Part shown: positions 1 through 7,460 of the stretch, piece by piece | How positions within the stretch are numbered: the first letter of the stretch is position 1 | How the letters are laid out: every line of letters begins with the position of its first letter | Made by a program: the position numbers and the translations under genes | Assembly: GCA_002280485.1 (NCBI GenBank) | Contig: NCED01000014.1 | Span: forward strand, 1-27,052 | Origin: Caulobacterales bacterium 32-69-10 | Lineage (GTDB): Bacteria; Pseudomonadota; Alphaproteobacteria; Caulobacterales; Caulobacteraceae | Direction of reading: 5' to 3' | Length of the DNA stretch: 27,052 nucleotides | Notes under the pieces: generated by a model | What the model saw: the letters and a program-made list of their open reading frames with translations, nothing else | What the model was told of the DNA's origin: nothing | Database searches by the model: none

Positions 1-785
1 AACGGCAGGGCGTGGGCGTCGGCCAGCACGTCGGTGTGGCGGAAGACGGCGAACTCGGCCTCGATCACGTGGTCGAAGGCCCGCGCGCTGCCTCCGGCCG
101 ACAGGTTCAGCACCAGTCCGTCCGTCTGCTCGATCAACTGGAGGGCGCGTTGCGGCAGTTCGTTGGACACGTGGTCCCCCGGCATGACCCGCGGCTCGCC
201 AAGACCCGGGAACAGGACGGGCCGGCCGTGCGCCAGGGGCCAGGACTTGGCCGAGCCGGCGACGCCCAGGCCGGCGCCGCGCAGGGCGAGCGGCTGGCCG
301 GTCTGGGGGCAGCGCAGGTGAGGAAGGATGCGCTCCAGCCGGGCGGCCTGCTCCTCCGCCGTGCGCGGATGGTCGGCGCTCGCGTCGGCCGAGACAGGCG
401 CCGGCGGGTGCAGGGCGTGGTCGGCCTCGGCCACCCGCAGCCAGGGGTGGCGGCGGTGAATGTCGGCCAGGAGGCGGCGCTTGTTGGCGTTCACGTCCGT
501 CTGCGACCGGAGCATCGAATCGTTGTGCACGCGGTATTCGGCCAGGACCTCGGCGACCTGCTCGCCGAACATCCCCTGTTCGACCAGCTTGCACCAGAAG
601 TCATAGTCCTCCCACCCGAAGCGGATGTGGTCGTAGCCGCCGACCGCCGCCCAGGCCGAGCGGCGCACCAGGGCCATGGCGTCGATGTAGTTGGCGCCCT
701 TGAAGCGGGCCGGATCGAACGGTGCGATCCCCAGCGGGGGGCGGTCCTCGGCGGTCTGCGCGTCGCCGAACTCGCGGCTGTAGGG
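1..785 (-). pseudogene. In-frame continuation of the upstream glycosyltransferase (GT2 C-terminal half, Trm112-like, methyltransferase start) severed by a TAA
   Basis: Reading the minus strand on from the TAA at 788-786 in the same frame gives 261 open codons to the window edge with no further stop. The first residues, PYSREFGDAQ, directly continue the GT2 fold. They are followed by NYIDAMALVRRSAW, the GT2 acidic motif GWEDYDFW and EYRVHNDSM, all typical of the second half of family 2 glycosyltransferases. After about residue 150 comes LRCPQTGQPL, like a Trm112/YcaR-type element, then LVLNLSAGGSARAF and FRHTDVLADAHALP, which resemble motif I and the following strand of a SAM methyltransferase. 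The fragment has no convincing ribosome binding site; its first internal ATG, at 677, lies inside the GT2 domain. I infer that the stop is a nonsense mutation or a base-call error, not a natural gene end. The true 3' end is outside the window. Confidence 0.75.
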
Positions 786-3700
786 TTAGGCTAAGGCGGC
801 GGTCGTCTCGCGCAGCCGCTTCAGCAACCGGTCCAGAGCCTCGGGCAGCAGCCGGTTGTCGGCGTCCAGGGGCAGGACAAAGGGGGTGTCGGCGCAGGCG
901 AAGCCGACGTTGCGGGTCAGGGCGAGGCCCGAATTGGCCAGGTTGCGCAGCAGCAGCACGCGGTTGAAGCTGAGGACGTGCTGCCGCATCCACGCCAGCG
1001 CGACCTCGACCGAGGCGTCCGTCGAGCCGTCGTCGACCACGATGAGGTCGACCTCGCGCATGGTCTGGCCACGGACCGACTCAAGGGCTTCGACCACGTG
1101 GTTGGCGTAGTTGTAGAGCGGGATCACCACCGTGACGCGCGCGGGCCCCAGCCGGTCGTGTTCGAACAGCACCTCATGCGCGGGGATCTGCGGCGTCCGC
1201 GCCGGGACGTCGAGGTCGCGGGCGATATCGAGGGCGAAGGCGCGGGCGCCCACGCGGCCCCGCTGCAGGGTCTGATCGAGGATGGAGCCCAGCAGCTCCG
1301 TCCGGCGCTCCGGACCGTAGCGCACGATGGAGTCCAGCAGGGCGGCGCGGGCGACCGTCTTGCGCAAGTCGGGCTGGGTCACCAGCCGCTTGAGGGCCGC
1401 GTACCAATCGTCGCCGGTCAGGGCCAGGAAGCCGGTCACCCCGTCGCGGATCGCGATTCGGTAGGGTTCGGTCGGCGAGGCGATGGTCGGGGTGTCGACC
1501 AGGGCGGCCTCGAAATACTTCAGCTCGCTCTTGGCCTCGCAGAACACATTGCCGGTCTCGAGCGGGGCGAGGTTGATGTCGAACCGGGCGATCTCGTCGG
1601 GCAGGTTCTCGATCGGCACGAACTGCCGCCACTCGATCTGGTCGGCCAGGCCGTCGAACTCGGCATATTCGGAGACGTCCAGGGTCGGGCCCCACTGGCC
1701 GGTGAAGGCCACCAGCCGCGCCTCCGGGTGCTCGCGCAGGATGCGGGCCACGGCCGGCGCCACCTGGGCGAAGTCGGCTTGATGGGTTCGGGAGCCGGCG
1801 GCGTAGCCGATCCTGACGAAGCCATCGTGCTCCTCGGCGCGCCGCGCCCGGGCGGCCAGGCGCGAGCGCACCATGCCGGCCTCGTCGAAGCCGTTGGGGA
1901 TGCGGAACGCCACCTTCTCGTGGGTCATGCTCCAGCGCTGCATGAGCTGCGACAGGGCGGGGGTGGGCGAGCAGCCGAAATCCGAGGCGATCAGGGTGCG
2001 CTGCAGGCGCGAGAAATAGTCCTTGATGGCTTCCGGGTCGTGATTCTGGCTGCGCACGCCGTCGATGACGTCGGTCTCAACCAGGCTAGGATCGAAGATC
2101 AGGTCGTCGATGTCGAAGATCACCGGGACGCCGCCAGCCGCGGCGCGTTCGATGACCGGCGCGACGTTCACCTCGTCCCAGGCCGCGCGCCAGATGTAGA
2201 TCAGGTCGGCCGCGCCGAAGCGGTCCAGCTCGGCGTGGGCCTGGTCCAACCGGGTGATGCTGGTCGTGAAGCCCAGGGCCCGCGCCGCCTCGGCGATGCG
2301 AATAACCCGGTACTTGTGGCCGGGGGTGTCAGGCTCGCCCGACAGGAAGGCGATGTGCGGCGGCGGGGCTTCGCGCAGGGCCGGAGCCCGGGGCGCCTCC
2401 GCCTCGACGGCGGGCGCATCAACGGTCTCGGGAGCGGCGTCGAGGGCCGTCGGCTGCACGGCGTCGCGCTCGGCGAGCTTGCGGATCAGCTTGCCGGTCG
2501 CGATCCACCACGCGAGCTTGGCGCTGCGGCGCAGCAGGGTGCGCAGGAGCGGCGCCCGCTCCATCACCCGCCTCAGGCCGTGGGTCGCCTTCCAGGTGGT
2601 GCTGGTCTCGAAACCGTGCAGCCGAGCCTGCGCTTCGCGCTGGTCGGTTTCGGCGGCCCATCGGGCCAGGGTCGCCTCGGCGGCGGCGTTCTCCCAGCGG
2701 CGGCGCTCGTGCTCGACGCTCTTCACCAGGTCATCGAGGTCACGGATCTGGCGGTCGCGGACAAGCACGCCCTCGCGGGCCCAGCGCAGCTCCTGGTCCC
2801 GCTGGGTCAGCCGGTCGCGGACCGTGGCCAGGGCCCTGTCGGCCTCCAGCAGGCGCAGCACCTCGGCGTCACGCGCCAGGATCAGTTCGTCCCGCTCGTG
2901 GATCATCCCGTTCAGGTCGGCGATGATCCGGTCGCGGACGCGCAGCTCGTCGTGCGCGCCATGCAGCCGTTCGACGTCGCGCTGGTACGAGACCACCAGG
3001 GGGCCGAACAGGCCGACGCCCTCGGTGAGGGCCTCGCCGAGCCGGTCGAGAGTGGCCATGGCCTCGGCGTCGTCCGGATCGTCCCGCAGGCGCTTCAGCG
3101 CATCCCAGGCCTGCTGGCACAGTCGCTGCAGCGGGTCGCGGTCGTCGAGGGGGGTCTCGGCGCTGTGGTGGCGCAGTTCGCCGGTGAGGAAGGCGTCGAT
3201 CTCCGGCGCCGCCCGCATCAGGTCGCGAGGCCAGGCGAGGCCGAGCTCGCGCTCCATCTTGGCGACCAGGGTGCGCCAGTCGCCCATCAGGTCGTCGTAG
3301 AAGGTGAAGCTGCGGGCCATGCCGCGGCTGAACCGCTCGCCGTAGACGATGTGCTGCAGCCACATGAACAGGGAATAGGGCCGCGACAGCCCCGCCTTGG
3401 CGGCCAGGGACCCGGCCACCTCCAGGGGATGGCGCGCCGGCAGGATCGCCACGGCCTGGCGCTGACCGATCTCCAGGGCCTGGGTCCACACCGGCAGCAG
3501 CCGGCACATGCGCGGATCCTTGAACAGGCGCATCGGCTCGGCGCCGAACTCGTCGGTCAAGAGGTCGGCCAATTCCTCGGCCGCCGCCCGGCCCACCGGC
3601 GAGGCCACCCAGCCATAGTCGAGCGGCAGGGGGTCGTTGGAGGGCGAGCCGAGGCGGGCGAACAGGGCCTCGTGGAAGTCGACGATGCGCTGGGGCTCGA

Positions 3701-3887
3701 AATAGCCGCGCAGATTGTGGTGGTCCGTCGTCACCTGCTGCTCGGGAGCGGGCACGCCGAGCAGGTTCAGCACCCCGCCCAGCGCCGAGGTGCCGCTGCG
3801 GTGCATGCCCACGATCAGGACGGCGAGCGAGGTGCGGGACGTCCGTCCGGACCGGTCGTCCGCCTCGGAAGAGACCTTCTTCAGCAC
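786..3887 (-). CDS. Multidomain polysaccharide enzyme: sulfotransferase-like, coiled coil, GT4-like and truncated GT2 domains
   Basis: A 1033-aa product, probably involved in assembling or decorating a surface polysaccharide in the cytoplasm or at the inner membrane. Residues 21-35 (LAVLIVGMHRSGTS) form the PAPS-binding P-loop of sulfotransferases, and that domain runs to about residue 280. Residues about 320-470 are charged, heptad-like and probably coiled coil. From about 510 (HIAFLSGEPDTPGHKYRV) to 880 is a GT4/GT1-like glycosyltransferase. A GT2 domain starts near 918 (VTVVIPLYNYANHVVEAL, VVDDGSTD) with DADN at 1008-1011, but ends abruptly at a TAA after only 116 residues. The frame could open at 4073, but I place the start at GTG 3887: AGAAGGA lies 5 bases upstream and the sequence before it is low-complexity. 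It is divergent from an ABC exporter, supporting a capsule, O-antigen or holdfast-like role. The acceptor and sugars are unknown. Confidence 0.85.
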   Translation of the reverse strand: MLKKVSSEADDRSGRTSRTSLAVLIVGMHRSGTSALGGVLNLLGVPAPEQQVTTDHHNLRGYFEPQRIVDFHEALFARLGSPSNDPLPLDYGWVASPVGRAAAEELADLLTDEFGAEPMRLFKDPRMCRLLPVWTQALEIGQRQAVAILPARHPLEVAGSLAAKAGLSRPYSLFMWLQHIVYGERFSRGMARSFTFYDDLMGDWRTLVAKMERELGLAWPRDLMRAAPEIDAFLTGELRHHSAETPLDDRDPLQRLCQQAWDALKRLRDDPDDAEAMATLDRLGEALTEGVGLFGPLVVSYQRDVERLHGAHDELRVRDRIIADLNGMIHERDELILARDAEVLRLLEADRALATVRDRLTQRDQELRWAREGVLVRDRQIRDLDDLVKSVEHERRRWENAAAEATLARWAAETDQREAQARLHGFETSTTWKATHGLRRVMERAPLLRTLLRRSAKLAWWIATGKLIRKLAERDAVQPTALDAAPETVDAPAVEAEAPRAPALREAPPPHIAFLSGEPDTPGHKYRVIRIAEAARALGFTTSITRLDQAHAELDRFGAADLIYIWRAAWDEVNVAPVIERAAAGGVPVIFDIDDLIFDPSLVETDVIDGVRSQNHDPEAIKDYFSRLQRTLIASDFGCSPTPALSQLMQRWSMTHEKVAFRIPNGFDEAGMVRSRLAARARRAEEHDGFVRIGYAAGSRTHQADFAQVAPAVARILREHPEARLVAFTGQWGPTLDVSEYAEFDGLADQIEWRQFVPIENLPDEIARFDINLAPLETGNVFCEAKSELKYFEAALVDTPTIASPTEPYRIAIRDGVTGFLALTGDDWYAALKRLVTQPDLRKTVARAALLDSIVRYGPERRTELLGSILDQTLQRGRVGARAFALDIARDLDVPARTPQIPAHEVLFEHDRLGPARVTVVIPLYNYANHVVEALESVRGQTMREVDLIVVDDGSTDASVEVALAWMRQHVLSFNRVLLLRNLANSGLALTRNVGFACADTPFVLPLDADNRLLPEALDRLLKRLRETTAALA

Positions 3888-4020
3888 TTCGATCCTTCTT
3901 AAGCCGTCGCTGCGGCTCCGGCCGCCCCCTTGCGAGCCTGGGTTTGGAGTAGCGTCCTGATCGCCCCTGTCAACGCGCCATCGCCAAGCTGGCGGGTTGG
4001 CCGCGGCCCGATCCGCTTGT

Positions 4021-4036
4021 GACCCCCTGGGGGGTC
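4021..4036. promoter_or_regulatory. Perfect 7-bp inverted repeat, possible operator in the divergent wzm/glycosyltransferase intergenic region
   Basis: The 194-base region 3888-4081 separates the divergent glycosyltransferase and exporter genes and should carry both promoters. GACCCCC and GGGGGTC flank a TG spacer, giving a perfect two-fold symmetric site. TTGTGA at 4017-4022 and TATTCG at 4040-4045 are 17 bases apart and could be weak -35 and -10 boxes for wzm, placing the palindrome in the spacer. The symmetry is seen; operator function is inferred. Confidence 0.3.
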
Positions 4037-4081
4037 TGCTATTCGACGCCACCCTCCCGGAAAGCTCCAGCATTGTCCGTC

Positions 4082-4915
4082 ATGACTGATTTGCCGCGCA
4101 TCCACATCAGCGGGCGGAGCGGCCTCGGCGCCGACCTCAAGGAAGCGGGAAGCGATTTTGCCGGGGCGGCGCACCGCTGGCGGCTGTGGATGGCGCTCGC
4201 CACCCATGACATCACCTCGCGCTACCGCGGCTCCCTGCTCGGCCCGTTCTGGATCACCGCCACGACCGCGGCGATGATCGGCGGCGTCGGCCTGATGTAC
4301 TCCCAGCTGCTCAACCTGAGCCTGGCCGAGTACATCCCCTGGCTGGCCACGGGCATCGTGTTCTGGACCTTCTTCTCGCAGGTGATCACCGAGGGCTGCG
4401 ACGCCTTCATCGCCTCGGGGGCGATCATCAAGCAGACCGCCATACCGATGATGAGCTTCATCGCCCGGATGGTCGCGCGCAACCTGATCAACTTCGCTCA
4501 CCAGCTGCTGATCATCGTCGCTGTGATCGTCTATTTCGGCCTGTGGAAGGTGGCCAACCCGCTGCTCTGCCTGGCCGGGTTCGCGCTGGTGCTGATCAAC
4601 CTGTGCTGGATCGCCCTCGCCAGCGGCATCATCTCGGCCCGCTTCCGCGACGTGCCGCAGATCGTCACCGCCGTGGTGCAGGTGGCGGTGTTCATCACCC
4701 CGGTGTTCTGGCGGCCCGAAGCCATCAAGGCGCACCGCTTCGTGCTCAACGGCAACCCGTTCTACCACATGCTGGAGGTCACCCGCCGGCCCCTGCTGGG
4801 CGAGCCGGTAGCCCTGCACAGCTACCTGCTGCTGATCGCCATGGCGGTGGTGGGGTGGATCTTCGCCTACGTCCTGTTCGCCCGCACCCGCCGGCGCGTC
4901 GTGCACTACCTGTGA
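4082..4915 (+). CDS. wzm: ABC-2 type polysaccharide export permease
   Basis: A 277-aa inner-membrane permease of the Wzm/KpsM/RfbD class, expected to work with the adjacent ATPase to export a lipid-linked polysaccharide. After a soluble N-terminus, the motif ITSRYRGSLLGPFWITATT is the hallmark of the O-antigen ABC-2 permease family. About six hydrophobic segments follow (for example IGGVGLMYSQLL, YIPWLATGIVFWTFF, LLIIVAVIVYFGLW, LVLINLCWIALASGI, VAVFITPVFW, YLLLIAMAVVGWIFAYVLF), and the protein ends in a basic tail, RTRRRVVHYL. The reading frame extends upstream to 4019, but that extension crosses the palindromic probable promoter and has no family similarity, so ATG 4082 is preferred. The stop lies 22 bases before the ATPase start, indicating an operon. 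Confidence 0.9.
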   Translation: MTDLPRIHISGRSGLGADLKEAGSDFAGAAHRWRLWMALATHDITSRYRGSLLGPFWITATTAAMIGGVGLMYSQLLNLSLAEYIPWLATGIVFWTFFSQVITEGCDAFIASGAIIKQTAIPMMSFIARMVARNLINFAHQLLIIVAVIVYFGLWKVANPLLCLAGFALVLINLCWIALASGIISARFRDVPQIVTAVVQVAVFITPVFWRPEAIKAHRFVLNGNPFYHMLEVTRRPLLGEPVALHSYLLLIAMAVVGWIFAYVLFARTRRRVVHYL

Positions 4916-4937
4916 GCCTCATATCAAGAGTGTCGGC

Positions 4938-5723
4938 ATGAGCAGCGAAGTCGCCATCGAGATGCGGGATCTCGCCATCCGCTTCCCGGTCTACGGGGCG
5001 GATCAGCGGTCCCTGAAGCGGTCGCTGGCCAAGATCGCCATCGGCGGCGCCATCGGCGGGCGCGGGTCCGGCGGCGGCTCCAACACCGTCTCGGCGCTCA
5101 GCCACGTCAACCTGTCGCTGAAGGCCGGGGACCGGCTGGCCCTGGTCGGCCCCAACGGTTCGGGCAAGACCACCCTGCTGCGGGTCATGGCCGGTGTCTA
5201 CGCCCCGGACGAGGGGTCGCTGACCACGGTGGGCAAGATCGCCGGCCTGCTCGACCTGTCGCTGGGCCTGCAGCCGACCGCGACCGGCAACGAGAACATC
5301 TACCTGCGCGGGCTGGTGGCGGGGCTGAGCAAGGCGCAGATCCAGGCCAAGACCGAGGAGATCGCCAGCTTCAGCGGGCTCGGCCAGTTCCTCGGCCTGC
5401 CGCTGAAGACCTATTCGTCGGGCATGCTGGCGCGCCTGGCCTTCGCCGTGGCCACGGCCGTGGACGCCGACATCCTGCTGATGGACGAGTGGATCGCGGT
5501 CGGCGACGCCGAGTTCCGCGACGCGGCCCGCGCCCGGCTGATGCGCCTGATCGAGCAGTCGCACATCCTGGTCCTGGCCTCGCACGAAATGGATCTGGTC
5601 AAGGGCCTGTGCAACAAGTTCATGCACCTGGAGCACGGGGTCGCCTCCCCCGTCATGCCCATCGAACAGATCGACGACTTCATGGCCGCCCAGGCCGCCG
5701 GCCGGATCGCGTCGGCCGCATAA
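4938..5723 (+). CDS. wzt: ABC transporter ATP-binding protein, polysaccharide export (short Wzt/KpsT type)
   Basis: A 261-aa cytoplasmic ATPase partner of the upstream permease. Walker A is GPNGSGKTT at 71-79, the ABC signature YSSGM is at 159-163, Walker B DILLMDE is at 178-184 and the switch-histidine context LASHEMD is near 213. LQPTATGNENIYLRG matches the polysaccharide-exporter branch of ABC ATPases. A glycine-rich stretch at 35-48 precedes the nucleotide-binding core. At this length it lacks the C-terminal carbohydrate-binding domain of long Wzt proteins such as that of E. coli O9a, so chain-terminus recognition by that domain is not expected here. The start is ATG 4938, 22 bases after the permease stop. 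Co-transcription with wzm is inferred from spacing. Confidence 0.92.
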   Translation: MSSEVAIEMRDLAIRFPVYGADQRSLKRSLAKIAIGGAIGGRGSGGGSNTVSALSHVNLSLKAGDRLALVGPNGSGKTTLLRVMAGVYAPDEGSLTTVGKIAGLLDLSLGLQPTATGNENIYLRGLVAGLSKAQIQAKTEEIASFSGLGQFLGLPLKTYSSGMLARLAFAVATAVDADILLMDEWIAVGDAEFRDAARARLMRLIEQSHILVLASHEMDLVKGLCNKFMHLEHGVASPVMPIEQIDDFMAAQAAGRIASAA

Positions 5724-5823
5724 GACTGCGCGCCAAGGCGACGCTTCTGGCTGTACCATGTCGCGAAAGTGACGCGTTCCCCGGTTAAGGGGGACCCGGA
5801 GCAAAACCTCCGCAGGGGCGACA

Positions 5824-6435
5824 ATGGCCAAGGCCGGCAAGCGAAGCGGCGACGGTGTGGACGCTCTGGAGCGTTCGCCCAGCCACCTCCTCCATCGGGC
5901 CCTGCAGCTCGCCCTCGATCTCTATACCGAGGAAGCCGCGCCGGGCGCCCCCACCCAGCGTCAGTATGCGGTGCTCAGCGCCGTGGCCGCGCGCGAGGGC
6001 CTGACCCAGACCGACCTGGTCCGCGCCACCGGCATCGACCGCTCCACCCTGGCTGATCTGGTCGCCCGCATGATCGGCAAGGGGCTGCTCGTCCGGGAAC
6101 GCTCGACCTCGGACGGCCGCGCCAACGCCGTTCGGCTCAGCGAGAAGGGCCAGGAGGCCCTGACCGAAGCCTCGCCCAGGGCCGAGGCGGCCGACCACCG
6201 CATCCTGGCCTGCCTGCCCAAGGGCAAGCGCGACAGCTTCGTCGAGGCCCTGCACCTGCTGGCCCGCGCCGGCGACAAGGCCGAGGCCAAGGTCGAGAAG
6301 AGCGCGGCCGCCCAGGCGGACGGCGACACGCCGGCCCCCAAGCCCAAGAAGGCCAAGGCGGACAAGGGCGGCGGCAAGAAGAAGAAAAAGGCCAAGAAGG
6401 CCGACAAGATCGAGAAGGCCCTCGAGCCGGTCTGA
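5824..6435 (+). CDS. MarR-family regulator with histone-H1-like lysine/alanine-rich C-terminal tail
   Basis: A 203-aa DNA-binding protein. Residues 44-105 form a MarR winged helix: QRQYAVLSAVAAREG, then TQTDLVRATGIDRSTLADLV as the helix-turn-helix, then the wing GLLVRERSTSDGRANAVRLSEKG. MarR proteins are usually about 140-160 residues. Here a tail of about 50 residues (151-203) is rich in Lys, Ala, Pro and Gly, including KKAKADKGGGKKKKKAKKAD, like the tails of bacterial H1-type proteins. The tail probably adds non-specific DNA affinity; this is inferred from composition. AGGGG lies about 6 bases before the ATG. It is not obviously co-transcribed with neighbours: wzt ends 100 bases upstream and the next gene is convergent. 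Ligand and targets are unknown. Confidence 0.88.
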   Translation: MAKAGKRSGDGVDALERSPSHLLHRALQLALDLYTEEAAPGAPTQRQYAVLSAVAAREGLTQTDLVRATGIDRSTLADLVARMIGKGLLVRERSTSDGRANAVRLSEKGQEALTEASPRAEAADHRILACLPKGKRDSFVEALHLLARAGDKAEAKVEKSAAAQADGDTPAPKPKKAKADKGGGKKKKKAKKADKIEKALEPV

Positions 6436-6438
6436 TCC

Positions 6439-6456
6439 TTTTCTCCGCTCATCCCC
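6439..6456. repeat. Degenerate half-copy of the gap-pgk palindromic repeat, just after marR
   Basis: Starting 3 bases after the marR stop, TTTTCTCCGCTCATCCCC closely matches the left edge of the larger palindrome after gap (13885-13900) and the sequence after pgk (15189-15205). The similarity continues for a few bases (CGGAAG at 6458-6463). Comparison was by eye; origin as a decayed REP-like element is inferred. Confidence 0.4.
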
Positions 6457-6473
6457 TCGGAAGAGCTTCGTCC

Positions 6474-6707
6474 CTAGACCTTGATGTCGAGCAGCGATCC
6501 CGGCCGCATCGGCCGCTGGGGATCGGCTTCGGCCGGCTTCGCCGCCGAGGGTGCGGCCGACTGGGGCGGCGGCGCGGTCCGGGCGGCGCCGACCTGTTCG
6601 CCGGCCGCGGCCGCCTGGAAGAAGGCCTGCTGGGCGGCGCGCACGGCCGGGCGCACCGGCGCGGGCGTCGGGGTCAGACTCTGGCGGGGGATCCTGATGT
6701 CGGCCAT
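6474..6707 (-). CDS. Small protein of unknown function downstream of ccmG
   Basis: A 77-aa product beginning MADIRIPRQSLTP and ending GSLLDIKV. I do not recognise the family. It is proline- and alanine-rich in the middle, has no hydrophobic segment or signal peptide, and contains no cysteine, so it is probably a soluble cytoplasmic protein of low complexity. I chose ATG 6707 because GGAG lies 8 bases upstream; longer readings of the frame run into ccmG in another phase. It starts 29 bases after the ccmG stop on the same strand, so it probably belongs to the ccmC-ccmD-ccmG transcript. A role in cytochrome maturation is only suggested by position. Confidence 0.65.
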   Translation of the reverse strand: MADIRIPRQSLTPTPAPVRPAVRAAQQAFFQAAAAGEQVGAARTAPPPQSAAPSAAKPAEADPQRPMRPGSLLDIKV

Positions 6708-6736
6708 GAGAGACGCTCCGGCTTGAGAATCGGACC

Positions 6737-7270
6737 TTAGCCCGCCGCGGCGGCGCCGTGTTGCGCCTTTTCCATCATCGCCTCGGCGTCGGCGGGCAGC
6801 AGCGGCCCCGAATGCTTGGCGACGATCTTGCCGCCGGGCGCCACGAGGAAGGTTTCGGGCACGCCGGAAACGCCGAGCTCGATGCCGGCAAGGCCGTCCC
6901 GGTCGACCATCACCACCGCGAACGGGTCGCCATAGCGGCGCAGGAAGGCGGCCGAGGCGGCCGGCTCGTCTTTGTAGGCCACCCCGACGATGCGGGCGCC
7001 CTGGGCCTGCATGGCCGCCAGGGCCGGGGCCTCCACGGCGCAGGGCACGCACCAGGAGGCGAAGACGTTGACGAAGGTCGGCCCCTGCAGCTGCGCCTTC
7101 ACCGGCTGGGGCGGTCCCCCGGCCAGCAAGGGCAGGGTCAGGTCCGGCAGCGGCTTGCCGACCAGGGCGGCCGGAACGACCTTTGGGTCGTGGCGCAGGC
7201 CGTAGCCCGCGAACAGCAGGGCGAGCAGCCCCAGGACCACCAGGGGCAGGACCGCGATCCAGCGTTTCAT
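6737..7270 (-). CDS. ccmG: Periplasmic thiol:disulfide interchange protein CcmG/DsbE
   Basis: A 177-aa membrane-anchored thioredoxin-fold protein that delivers reducing equivalents for haem attachment to apocytochrome c. Residues 1-22 are a signal anchor (MKRWIAVLPLVVLGLLALLF). The thioredoxin fold follows, with the redox motif FASWCVPC (Cys74 and Cys77) and the cis-proline loop SGVPETF. The length is normal for the family. It lies downstream of ccmD, 24 bases from its stop, across a tandem 14-bp repeat, and no strong Shine-Dalgarno is visible before its ATG. Operon membership with ccmC and ccmD is typical of alphaproteobacteria. Confidence 0.95.
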   Translation of the reverse strand: MKRWIAVLPLVVLGLLALLFAGYGLRHDPKVVPAALVGKPLPDLTLPLLAGGPPQPVKAQLQGPTFVNVFASWCVPCAVEAPALAAMQAQGARIVGVAYKDEPAASAAFLRRYGDPFAVVMVDRDGLAGIELGVSGVPETFLVAPGGKIVAKHSGPLLPADAEAMMEKAQHGAAAAG

Positions 7271-7271
7271 A

Positions 7272-7306
7272 GCTGGGGGCTCAAGGCTGGGGGCTCAAGG
7301 CTGGGG
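7272..7306. repeat. 14-bp tandem repeat, 2.5 copies, across the ccmD-ccmG junction
   Basis: GCTGGGGGCTCAAG occurs at 7272-7285 and again at 7286-7299, followed by a half copy, GCTGGGG, at 7300-7306. Read on the minus strand, the unit carries the TGA stop of ccmD and the untranslated leader of ccmG. Gain or loss of units would not change ccmD but would alter the leader length of ccmG. The copies are identical by direct reading. Confidence 0.9.
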
Positions 7307-7456
7307 CGGCCGCTTGCGGCCCTCGGCCCGGGCCCGCCAGGCGCGCGAGCGCAGCAGGGTGTCGACCACCATCCAGACCAGGGCCGCCGCCGTCAGGCCG
7401 TAGGCGGGCCAGATGTAGGCCGCATAGGGGCCGACGTGCATCAGATCGGGAGTCAT
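7295..7456 (-). CDS. ccmD: Haem exporter protein CcmD
   Basis: A 53-aa single-span membrane protein beginning MTPDLMHVGPYAAYIWPAYG. CcmD proteins are short, have one transmembrane helix (here about residues 11-36, AAYIWPAYGLTAAALVWMVV) and a basic cytoplasmic C-terminus (RSRAWRARAEGRKR). CcmD helps release haem-loaded CcmE from the CcmABC complex. The ATG at 7456 lies 4 bases after the ccmC stop, suggesting translational coupling. Length, hydropathy and position between ccmC and ccmG make the call secure although the gene is very short. Confidence 0.9.
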   Translation of the reverse strand: MTPDLMHVGPYAAYIWPAYGLTAAALVWMVVDTLLRSRAWRARAEGRKRPPQP

Positions 7457-7460
7457 CGGT

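Noticed and set aside
978..3902. A 974-codon open frame on the plus strand
   Set aside because: It is antisense to the glycosyltransferase gene, is rich in Gly, Arg, His, Gln and Val, and has no recognisable domain. Long shadow frames are expected at this GC content.
5035..5090. Glycine-rich N-terminal stretch of the Wzt-like ATPase as an unusual insertion
   Set aside because: Related short polysaccharide-exporter ATPases often carry a GG-rich linker before the nucleotide-binding core, so this looks ordinary.
5778..5794. TCCCC-GGTTAA-GGGGGA hairpin upstream of marR as a terminator or attenuator
   Set aside because: The stem is only 5 bp with no T-run. It is probably chance in GC-rich DNA.
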